Shown in pieces: positions 11,601 to 23,600 of a stretch of DNA of 64,000 bases (its first letter is position 1; the number at the start of each line of letters is the position of its first letter). The notes below the pieces were generated by a model. That model was not told where the DNA came from. It ran no database searches and saw only the letters and a program-made list of their open reading frames with translations. Source of the DNA: Echinostoma caproni (taxonomy: Eukaryota > Platyhelminthes > Trematoda > Plagiorchiida > Echinostomatidae); NCBI GenBank assembly GCA_900618425.1, contig UZAN01039825.1:29865-93864 (forward strand), given 5' to 3'. The position numbers and the translations under genes are program-made.

Positions 11601-14600
11601 ATATTTTGAAATGTGTGGACGTTGACATTAGTCACACCTTGTGTTATCTGTTTTCAGCCAACATTGAATACACGCCTGTAAATTATAAAAGAAAAACAGA
11701 AAAATAGTTTCAATAAACAGTTTAAATGTAATACATTCAGCACTAACCCGGTGGGATGCCAACTGAGACATCGATATCGATTACGCCTTTGTGGAACGCA
11801 TTCCGTACCAGTTGAGCTATGAGGCTACACCGATAGCACTGATTTTTTCACATTTGCAACACTCATCTAACTTAATGAGATACAAAAACCACCAGACAGC
11901 ATGAAGGCTGACTTCCAAGATGGAATATCCTTGGAACCCTCCGGAATCCACCACATGAACTTCTAAAGCCATTGTAGGCGGATTTGAATTTGAAATTTGA
12001 AACGATCGGCGCCATCGGTGTGACCTTGTAGCTCAGCTAGTAGAAGAAGCTATAAGGAAAGAACTAAGAGGCATCCGTGAGAAGGTTGTAACCCATCGAA
12101 ACTATTGAACATTTCACAATTCAAAAACTCATAAATGATCTTTTCATGTACTGTTGTAGTCCTCAGAATTATCGTTGGAATTATATTGTATCGGATTCCT
12201 GTTTAATGGGACACAAGCATTTAAATGGATAAAAAGTTTGTAGATTCAAAGGAAACACATTGTTTTACATGATTTCATTTTTAGATTTTTGATTAACGTT
12301 CGTAAGGGTTTGATTAATAAGTCCAATACGGCTTATTTTCTTATTCTGGACTCCATGTGATCTTTCATCCTCACAACCAGAGATTATGGTGAAACTCGAA
12401 GAATTTCCTTAGAAAATTTATCAATTTAAAATTAATATTGTTTTCCTTTGAACTGTTTTGTACCTTCTTATTGTGTTTGCGTGTAAATGAAATAGTCTAG
12501 AACTTTGAAAGCAATTCTCCTTTAAATTAAGCGAAACGCTTAGCGTGCACAAAGCAACAAATATCTCTTGTTCTATTGAGCTAAGTACTCAGTATTTTTT
12601 CAGTTATAACCAGGTATGCATGAAACGTCCGATATACTTTCCTAACCACCACTCTTTTGAATGCACTCCCCAAACATTACTTGTCATTCTTATTAAAACA
12701 TCTTATTTGGTGCATTTTATTGAAAAATGATTTCGCTCTGATAGATGTATTTCGCTCTCTGTTGATTTAGTAATAGGCGAATGGTGCAAATTTTGTGAAA
12801 ACTAGAATAAGTTTACCGTAAATCAAAGTGAATGGTTGTAATACAGCTCACAAACCGCACCAAGGAAAGGTAAGATAATAAAATTTGGGATGTAAATGAA
12901 ACTGTTAGATTTTTTATCCTAAAAGAATTGAATATTCATTGTTCCATTCTTGAACTGATATTAGTTTAAATTTACAACCTCTATTTCTCAGTTGCACGAG
13001 GTTTTAAGTGTTAAATTTTCTGGAAATCCTTTCTGTGGTGTGAAGAAAACGTTTTTGATTTATTCCAACCAACCATTCTGGTAAGCATTTAAAGACTTCC
13101 AAATGGCCATCCAATGATGGGTAAAATATAGAACTTCACGTTTTGTCTTTTGTTCTTCTGTTTTCATTAAGCCTAAATGTTTACGATTCTGTTCTTTTAA
13201 TTTGTGCTTTCTCTGTTTGATACATATCTGAGCATCACACTCTATATTCCCTATAAATGAACTTCGTACTCTGTGACAAACCAAGCGTGTCCGGACGAAA
13301 TACACATCAGTTCATATGTTGTCCGGGAGTATTCAGTTCAGTTGTGGGGGGAATTCCAAATGAGTCTCACGGACGATCGTAAAGTACAAACGGAACAAGA
13401 CCGACAAAGGTGTTATAGAGATCCTGTGATCTGCATCGTTCTATAGAACATTTCACGTCGGTTAATCTGAATTGACTTATGACGATAGATGATAAATGTA
13501 AAAACAAAGAACGAGAACCGCTCAAACAGAAATCTCCCGACCAATGTTCCATCAAAGCATCCGCTTTCAGACACTCTAACCCAATTATTCACACTTCGAT
13601 AATTTAACTTGTCCAAAGGCGATCAAACGTAAGTAGAAAACGGTTCAAGTGCATTTAGAACAAGTGAGAACTGATGGCAAGTAACCTGTGAAAAGGAAGC
13701 TAGCAATTACTTTAATTGCTTAATTTTCTTAAGTTCAATCCATTTCGACCAGACTGTAATCTTAACGTACTCCGCCGTTTCCATAAAATTCAAAACAGAA
13801 TCGATTCATACTCCGGCAGCGTTCTAAAACGTTCGGGACTAGAGTTACATATGAACGGAAAGAAGGAAATGAGAAAAATTTTTCATTCTTAGATGTTACT
13901 ATAATTTCAGAATAAAACAAATAAAATCTACCCATACGGAGCCCATTTCCTGAAATAATTATGAGTTCTACCGAATCCATGCTACCAGTTTTTTGGACAG
14001 TATTGAAATTCATTTCAATAATCTATTACCAGAAATGACAGTAGGACGCAACGTTAATCTTTACACAGTACCCTCGGACGATAGTAACATCCGCAACTAT
14101 TTCAATACAGAAAACTGAAGAGTAAAAGATGCTTCTTAATAATCATTAGATCGTTACATTTTATGGTCTTGTATTTTGAAGATGAATTCGTCGTGTAAAT
14201 GAGGCGTGAGCAGAAAAGCTGGGAAGCAATGGACAGCTGTTTTGACCTGGTAGCGTCTCATTAGCAGTGCAAATCCATCGACCCAACTAAGGCTCGAACC
14301 CGGGACCTCACAGATAGAAGGCTAGCATACTGCCCACTCAGCAACCGGGTAGCTGAGCAAACTGTTTCCCATTTAGGATTTACACGATATATCACAATCC
14401 GTATATTCGAGGTCGTTGTGAGTATCAGTCCTCGCTCAGCTCAGCACTAGCCTCCAGGGATAGGACTTGCTTGGAAACTTCCATAATCTGATTTTTGTTT
14501 CATGAGAGAAATGAATGATTTGATTTGTTTTGATGATGATTTCGTCATGTTAATGAGGCGTGAGCGATGCTGATGAGATCCAACCAGGTCTTGTATTTTA

Positions 14601-17600
14601 TTGAAGTGATTTCAGCTGAAGCAGTGTCGAAATAGTGAAAACCAACTTCAAATCTAGAATGCACTCGTATTGTGTTCGACATCGTGACTCATTGGAATCG
14701 TATCCACTATGTGAATAGCATGTGAACGAAGAAACCATCAAACTGTAAAAGGGAAGGACGGTTAAGATTGATTTCCTAAAGCTGACTTAGACGGTCCACG
14801 TAAAAGCATAAAGAGTACACACCACTAACCTTATTAATTATTTTCAACTGTAAGGTTCAGTTGTCCATCGGATGTGGGTAGCGGATGCTGTTATCAGCAC
14901 TTTACAATCTCACCACTTTCGACACCCACGAAAACGCATGACGGCTGTGCACGCTCATTCGTCTTGATCTGGATTTGCTTAGAGTGAAATACAGTAAACA
15001 AAATTCCTGGCATCGAGCAACAAAAGGTTTAACTGAGGGTGCTCGCTATACAGAATTTATAATTCCTCCCATAAATCAGGTTAGTCAGGTGAAACAGCAA
15101 ATTGGGCACCTAATCAGACTCGTCCAGAAGACGTAATCACGTTTGTTGTAAATTGATTTTATTGTCCTACCCAGTGACATAATTCCAATAACAGTTATCA
15201 CTAACGCAAGATAGGCTGACGCTTTCCTCAGTACTTCATGGGTACGGTCTCCCTAGATAGACATTTATTCATTTTTCTATTTATTTATTTATATAATTAG
15301 ACTACCACAGCAATTAGAGCAATTAAGTTGCGCAATTCGTTTTGGCGTAAGGGTCAAAAGATGATCGAATAATTGAGAGTATTAACTTACGCAAACGCCA
15401 ACCTCCAACAGAACAAATCTCACTAAATTTGGAGTTTCAGTCTGGAAACAAAATGCATATTTGAACGAAGAAGTCAGAAATATGGGTTTGCTCAATCTAC
15501 TCATGGTCACTTTGCTGCATCTGTACACGTGCATACTGCAGTCAAAGTGATTTTTTTATAGTCGGTGAGGTAATAACTGCGACAGAAAGACAAGACTGCA
15601 AATCGTAACGGGCAACACGACACAGGACGAGAGATGGTAGGAGGTCAATCACCAAGGTTAAGCTAATGTGACTAACCATTCACGTTGTTTGCATAGATAG
15701 TGTTTGAGAGTATGAATGTCTAGAGCCTCGGCAACTTTTAGTAACTTTGTGTTTGCAAAGAAATTTCTTTCCGATCTATCGCATCAGGCCTTTATTCATG
15801 TAAGTTAATCTTAGATCTTAGATGTCTGATTGGCCGATTAAAACTCAGTTAGTAACGATAATGTAGCTTCATTACGCTCTCTCCTCTTAGCTCCAAACCT
15901 TCATTTTAATCTGCCCATCTCTCTAATGTTTTCATTTTGACGTTTGTCTTATAACCCTCACCACTACTATCGCTGACCTTGTCATATTCGTTTGTTGTGT
16001 TTGCTCACCCCTGTCATCGTTACTAACTGAGCTCTAATCCACCAATCAGACATCTATACTAAGATCACCTCATATATATAAACGCCTGATGCGATAGATC
16101 GAAAAAGAAATTTCTTCGCAAATACCATTTTCTACATTGTCTATGGGATTATTTTATGATTTGAAACTTTCTTTGTTGTGTTGTAGATAACCTGGAATGC
16201 GTGTTTTGGAGTGACAAAATGTTGTTACTCGAATAAGTGTCGTATTATCGAAGATCTAAGTCTTTTCTGATCATTTGATGACTCGACGGGCACAAACGTG
16301 TCGTCCATCGCTCTCCAAAGCCACACCGAGATGTGTTCGACCATTCGGTGACGTAACTGTCTCTCTGTCCCGCTTTTGTAGATAGCCGAGCATCCACACT
16401 TGAATTGGGAAATACAATGTGATTTGGCGGAGGAGGGCAATGGTATCCAGGTGGAGGTGAAGACAATGACTGGGTCGATTGCGTAATAAACCCGCTTGAC
16501 GGCAGAGTTCAACCACTTGCTGTACGGTTCACTCACGTCATCGTCGTTGTATGCCAACTTCAAAAAGGTTTTCACTTTGGGGACAGTTACTGGGTTTTCC
16601 ATTTTTGATGCTTCTTTATTATGGTTAGCGACGAATGCACCTGGATGTCTATTTGCTTGTAGTACTTCTTTTAGGAGATTGCTTTCATCATTTTGGGAGG
16701 CCTCTGTGCATATTTCACGAGCTCGATGAAATATTTTGCGGACGAGACCTTTTTTATTGCATGGGAGCGAAGCTCGTGAAATGCAAGTATTGCCCAGACC
16801 ACGAGTAAGCTGAATGTTCCGGTGAATTTCATTGAGTCGATAAAATAGGTTTTCTCCGTCCTCTTTGATGTTGCTTATGACGGAGATGTCATCAACAGCA
16901 ACAGTATATATCTGATTTTGAGATATCCTCTTTTTCTATGTGGCCAAGAAAAATATCCGCAAGAATCGGTCGCTGCGGACTGTCCATGGCCACCCCATCT
17001 ATTTGTCGATATCCTTGTCCGAGTAACGAAAACCTAACGTTTGATGTGCAAAGGAGTAGAAGTAGTGATAGCTCACTGATAGGCAATCCCATTTACAAAT
17101 TCTTTTCCTCAATTACCTGGCAAATAATCCCGATGGTTTTGTGTAGCGTAACATTTGTAAATAGACAGTTGACATTCATTATAAACATCTGTCTTTTTTA
17201 ATATTTCTGTGGGTCAAGTGTTTACACATATCTCAAAACTATCCTTGACATTACTCCGAACAATTGACTCTCGCACCGGTATCAGAACTTTAGCTAACCA
17301 TTTTGATAATGCATGTTGCGATGAATTAATCATTCTTAGGATGGGTCGTAATGGAATGCCTTCCTTATGCATCTTCGGTAAGCCCTACATTTGTTGTGTC
17401 TGTGTTCCCCTCCGGCGTAAACTTTTCGCCAATGATTCTTGTATAAGGTTCGCCTGAGTTATCCTTGTCTTTCAAGAATGTGCAAAACTGATTGTTTTAG
17501 TGTTTAGATCATGTGCATGTTTATTGAGTAAAATGTGCGATAAAGTGGTGCTCACGAAGAACTAATTAATTAACCACATTTGGATAAATTGGTCTCCAAG

Positions 17601-20600
17601 TTTGCTTTCACTTAACAACCGCCCAGTTACCTAATTTGCATTCACTGCAGATAGTAAACAGAATGTTGAACATCGGTTCATTCTAGTCCTTCAACCTTCA
17701 CTGTATACAGTATCATACAGGTTAGAGCCCGTCATTTGTGATCACCAATATAAACTCTGTAATTTAACCGATGGACAGGATTCTGCGGCTTGGGTGTTTA
17801 TACACAGAAGTAGTATTTGTAGGGATGTTTGAAGAATCAAGCTCACTAATGTTTAGATGAAGTTAACCATATTCAGAGCGTTGCTTGATAATGGAGAGGA
17901 TCACCTCCATTTGTCGAGTAGATTTCCGATTTAAGTAACTCCATCGAAACGATGCTTCGAATAACAATGCAATGAATTAAAATAAAATTATTGACTCTTT
18001 AAGCCATTCGTAAAAAGTATTATGCAGAAGCCGCCTATGCGTCAAGAAGAAAACGACAGATCAACTCAAAGCTGTCTTCAGCCATTTTTTGAAAATAATG
18101 CATTGGATTTGATGCTCCTTGTGCTAGTTGTAAGATAACCTGAAGTTCCTATATCTTATATACGAAATACTTGGTCTTCCAAGCTCTGCAGAAAGTTGAA
18201 CATGGATACACAAATATCATCGAATAGACAAATATTTTCTTTTGGAATTATGATGGGTGGTTTACATCAATAATTCAACTGAGTTCGTAAATATTGTCAA
18301 TAAGTTTAAATGATCGACCTGAACACCGCCTTGAGACAAAAGTTTAGTATTCATCGAATTATTTGGCATCTCAGTTTCCGTTCAACTGGAAATCGGTGTT
18401 GTATGTTCTGCACATCTGAGAACCACAAATCTTTGTGGAAGCGATTTACCGTCCCCATAGAGTCCATTGTAGTTTATTGTTATATTTCCTGTCGCACCCG
18501 ACTTTGTTCAATCCGGTATTATTCTGAGCAGTACTTTGTAGATATCAATGCAGATGATTATGAGTTATCGTATTTCACATCCAAGGTTTCATTATTTTGC
18601 CAAACCTTGGTTGAGCCAGCCTACAGTCCACGGTGACTGAGTCGGACTTTTTAAGTTATGTGTGTGCGTCCGTCACACTCGAAAGTTTGTTGTTGTTGCC
18701 AACGGTAATACTAATATTCCAATTCGTGTTGAGCCAGTGGCCATAGAAAGCTGCCTAGCCGCTATTTTACTACTTATCCAGTTTGTATATGTTTAAATTG
18801 AACCGCTTCATTACACTACAAATGTAATCTTTTGTTTCAACCTTGCCCATGTCACACGTGTTTCAGATTCTATCAAGGTTACCAGCTAAGCATGAGTGAT
18901 CTACGAAAAGCGACCAGTGCGTCCAAGCAGACAGCCGGCTGTCTGTTCACCAATTTCGAGGATGTACGAGTAAGTCTCATTGACCTGAAATAATGTTGCT
19001 CATTTCAGCATGTCTGTTTTTTTCATATTTAAATCAAGATTTTTTATCCCCGTTCAATCATAATCAACTTTAACTTATCATAAAAAAGGAAGCAAACTCA
19101 TCATGAGTATGCTTTAATAACGGTCCAACATTCTATATTGTTTATAAAATGTTGATGCACTCGGTAATTAAGTTATTAAACAATGACTCGTAAGTACAAC
19201 AATTTGTGTAAAATATATAAGATTTATTTTGTCCTCTCGTCGGTTGTTGCTTTTGTTGTTGTTGTTATTGTTGTTGTTGTTGTTGTTGGAAGATTTGTCA
19301 AAGAACAAAAGTGAATGAAACCGCTGCTTAGGTGAAACTTTTGAGAATCGTTGGCTAAATAAACGAAATTTGCATCTGATGTAACACTAAGATTTTGTCA
19401 TTTGCTGTACTTTTTATCTGAGTTCTTCCAAACTAGAATTTTGCTCCATCAAATACAATGAACCAAGTGAATATCTGCATGTTGTCGGGTTTAACGAAGC
19501 GGTGTAAGGTTTAGCTGAACACCAGTTTGTTACCCTTGCATGAGCACGACAAACAGACTAGTCGCATTTTACCAACTCACAGTTCATCCCGTTACACTCA
19601 TTAGAGAACCAATTATTGTTACCCATTGTTTATGTGCTTCTCCTACCTGATAGTCTCCTACCGATGGTCTCTGTGGTACATAAACGACTGACCGCGCAGA
19701 AGCACCTGCATTTGGTACACACAAATAGACCATTCTACTGTTTTCGGTGCTCTCTGCAACAGGCACATCGGTCCATGGGGCTAGTGCTGATAACCAAACA
19801 CCTGTTCGGTGATAAGCTTAAACTCATGCATAGCGATGTCGACGTTGTATCCATTGTACGCATTGTGTATGCATTTTGGTCCTTATGCAGCTTCTACAGA
19901 TGCTCCCTCCGTTCACAACGCTGTTTCCCATCGATTGCATTTGTGCGTAGATATGTACAGCCATGAGTGGCTTTCGATAGGGTTTGTGCACTGTTCCTTC
20001 TAATCGCTCACGGTTGAACCGTTTCGAAAAGACAAAGGCTGTTAGAAAAACGCCCGTCGTGTTTGACCAGTAACATCCGTGATTATTTAGTTTCGGAGAA
20101 ATGGGAACAAAAAAATGACTTCAATCATTTCTCAACAAAAAAGAGCCAGAACTGCCACGTTTTCTTTCTGGTGATGATCATTTACGAAGGGGAAATCAAA
20201 ACTTTTTTGCAATAACTGCATTAATTATTATTATTAGTATTAGATGAACGTCGTTATACTGATAAAGTATAAATAGCTCCGTCAGACAGAATCATTTTAT
20301 GCCTTCTCCAGACAAAAAGTATGAATCTGAATTTGCCGCGCATAGATTATGATGATGGCCTTTGAAAAACATGGGCAAAAGTCATCTCTTTTTCAAGCAG
20401 AACTGTATTCAAATAAGCTCTCAATAATGGCATCACACGCATTGTGATAAGTGTCCCCAAAGTAATCAAACGGATGAACTATCGATTACAAAAAATGTAA
20501 TTTCATGCATTTTCTGAATAATAAATGTCAATTAATGCCCGAGAGCTTGCTTAATTTTTTCGCCAGCATTATACGATGGAAACACTTTTCTCAACGTTCA

Positions 20601-23600
20601 AACTGCGGTAAAAGTGGTGGAGAATCATACCGCTTATGAATGGAACCTTATCATAAAGTCATAGAGTTCAACCCGTTACCCATGTATTTAAAATTAAGTA
20701 ACTATATTGATATAAATTTAGTGGATTACTTCAGTCGGGATGGTATTGAGATTCACATTAATTTATTTTGATTTAGTCCTATAGTATGTGTAAGCTTTAG
20801 GAAATTGACGCCTCTGTGATTTGTTTTAGTCAGTACTATAACTTGAAGCATTGATTCACGTTTAACCATTTCATCAATACAGAAAGAAGAAAAATGTCGC
20901 GAAATGTTAACGTTCCGCTCAATCTTCTCAATAGCTGATCTAAAATAAAGAGGCGCATATATAGCACACTGGTCTGCTCAGTTATGTTCAATGAACGTGT
21001 ACAAGCATAAAAAGATTACTAAGCATAGAAATAGAAGCTGAACTCCACGTTAAGTGGAATGATTATATCAAACCTTTGGGGTACATAACTTAGAGTGATG
21101 TAATTGAATAAGCACCAAATCACTAATTGCCAAAGGCTTACCATTTCGATTACGTAATACTAGGTGGAAAGACGAATTGAGGTCTAGTTGTCATGAGACG
21201 TTTTGCAGAAGATAACACTGGACGTGGTGTGATCACTTGACTACCGGTTATCGGTTCTGTTATCCATTTCACCAACAACTTTAAAATGTGTTCGACCATT
21301 CTTTGTAATAACAAACGGTTGTTTCTGCCTATATCTGTGTCACCGCAACTGCAGATGAACTGATATATAGCTATCCAACGGGACCGGTTTGCAAGACATG
21401 TTTGTGTCTGTCCAATTTAACTCCACGAGAAGAATCTTATGGGTCTGAGTTCAGCAGCTGAGAATGTGTGATCTAGAGCTGACATAGAATACAGCGCATC
21501 ATGTTATAAATGTGATCACCTTTGAACGCAAGCCTTGAGTAGATAGCTTTTTTGCTAAATGTTTTGATTGGGTCATCTTTTAGGAATGGTCCACTGTGAA
21601 TATTTATAAACGTTTCTGGGTAACCATTGTCTAGCAAGGTTCTCTTAAGAAAATCCTCTTCTCCACTCAGTTCATCTATATATGATTCTCGCTCGATGAA
21701 ATAGGGTTTTCACAATCCCACGTTTGTAAGTCAAGAGAAAAAACTGGAAAACTGTAGTTATTGACCAGTCTGCGTCGCTTTTGGTAAACTAAGCATTTTA
21801 CTATCCCATTTATTCGCCTCAACTTTATTGTCTATAAACCCCAATGTTGTTGATTTCTACTTCATGTTATACAGAATAATTTGAATGAACTGAGTTAAAA
21901 TATTGTATAAGTATTTTAAAATGTCCGTCATCTGTAAGAATAAAAATATCGTCCACATAACGTGTGTATGGAGTAGACTTGAAAATATTATCAGTTAGGG
22001 TTTCTCAATCATTACTAACAATAAATCTACTATTACTACTACCGAGTATTAGATCCTTATACCAGAAACGAAGTTCCACGAATAAGAACCTTATTCCTCA
22101 CACTTTGCGTGTCAAATATTTATTATTCTTAAACACTCGGCAAGTCCTAGAATATTGCGCTTGATATGTTTTCAGATAATTGTCTATATTCACTTGCAAT
22201 ATGTGAAAGATTGCTTTTAGGACATATTTATTAACAGCGAGTACAATCACCGTTTTTATTCCGTGTTAAGATGGAGTGAACTATTGTTGATCATGCATAG
22301 GTCAACCTGTAGTGTGATGCCATTTGTCCACATTTTGAAAGTTCCATTTCATTTATTGATTTTAATCTCATCTTGTCTAACCGTGGCCATCTCACTCAAA
22401 TTGAAACGAAGCAGAATTATTTTGTAATGTACATAAAGAGTGCATTTTCTCTGCACCTCCGATATAACTCACAAGGCAAATCTACTGTAAACTGGTGCCG
22501 CAAAATTAAACCTAGGATTATTTCAAGAATTGTCAAAAGGACCTCCTACGAAACGTACTTCATTTCCGTACTATCGGAACATTTACTTTTTATCATAACA
22601 TACGTATATACGCATTTGAAGCAATGAACGAGAATGTCCCATCAATTATCGTGCATTTCAAATTTTCCGGTGGGCGTAGACCAGATGTTATGCGAACTCG
22701 CACATGTAGGTGTGAGTGAAAGGAAACCATTAATTCTTATGCCTCTATTTCAGACGCAGGCACACACACAGTATCCCGACAGCCAATCAGCTTCCCTCCT
22801 CTCAGTTTAATAAGTGACTATTTTCTATGGCCCCCGAAAAACGCGCGCAAGCACTGCGTCCTTATACAATGTCAAACAATTCATACACTCATTGCATCGT
22901 CGACGTAGGTTTTTCTTCAGTTGCCTACAGACGACTTGGCACTAACCTGGCATTGTGTTAGGAAAATGAACGTTTTTCATCCTCGTCGCCTAAAATCTAT
23001 TAATTAAAAATGGACAAACAATTAAACCGAACGGAAGTCAATGCTAGCAGATATTGTAAATTTTCCCCAATTGATCGCTCAATCGGAATCGGATGCATGG
23101 GTTCAAGGGTATCTGATAGAAGATGAAAACCAGTGCAAGAGACTGATAAGAATGTCATTTGAGATCGTTGTTATTAATGAGAATCTGCAGACACAAGCGC
23201 ACAATTACAGAAACTATATAGTAGAGAAGATAAAGACTTTTGGAGAAATGTTCAAGTCAAGCGTAGTGAAATAAAGCCTATCGGGACTATTATGGGCATC
23301 AGGTCTTATTGGTAAATATTTCACAATGGCCTTTTTTCTTGTAATACAGTGGCTCTTTTATAAACCTTTGGATAAGAATTCGCTTTATAGGCCGATGCTG
23401 AAACCATTTGGTTGACTCTTACAGAGATCCTGCTAAAACCGGAGACAAATAATGATCCATAGAAATTTACGAATCGTTAATACCACCCGTTACATTACAA
23501 ATGACCTCGCAAACGCATCCTTTATCTCAATTTACCGCTCAATCAAAAGTTGATGAGAATTTATTTTGTTTTGTTTATACGCTATTTAAAATCCATGTTT

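Larger units (their letters stand above)
8632..18866 (+). other. TRPC intron 1 (10,235 bp)
   Basis: Bounded by GTATGT and TTTCAG. It contains an inverted pair of tRNA-derived SINE heads (11743-12104), a ribozyme-bearing SINE with target-site duplications (14165-14599), and Penelope-like 3' ends meeting tail to tail (15751-17640). A frame of acidic residues lies at 10192-10311. The stretches 8632-10190, 10312-11742, 12105-14164, 14600-15750 and 17641-18866 show no gene I recognise; a 108-codon open frame at 18310-18636 has no known motif. Confidence 0.7.

Noticed and set aside
15769..16120. CTGATGC...GAAA strings in the Penelope arms that look like a hammerhead ribozyme
   Set aside because: They lie antisense to the codons of the Penelope C-terminal tail, the core base after CTGATG is C instead of A, and stem I has only about two possible pairs.
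16300..16325. RAMDDTFV on the minus strand, resembling an RT catalytic YMDD
   Set aside because: It lies downstream of the nuclease-region start in the C-terminal domain, after the real RT motifs, so the likeness is chance.
19584..20003. Overlapping open frames on both strands
   Set aside because: Neither frame has a recognisable motif, and overlap on both strands suggests a local lack of stop codons.
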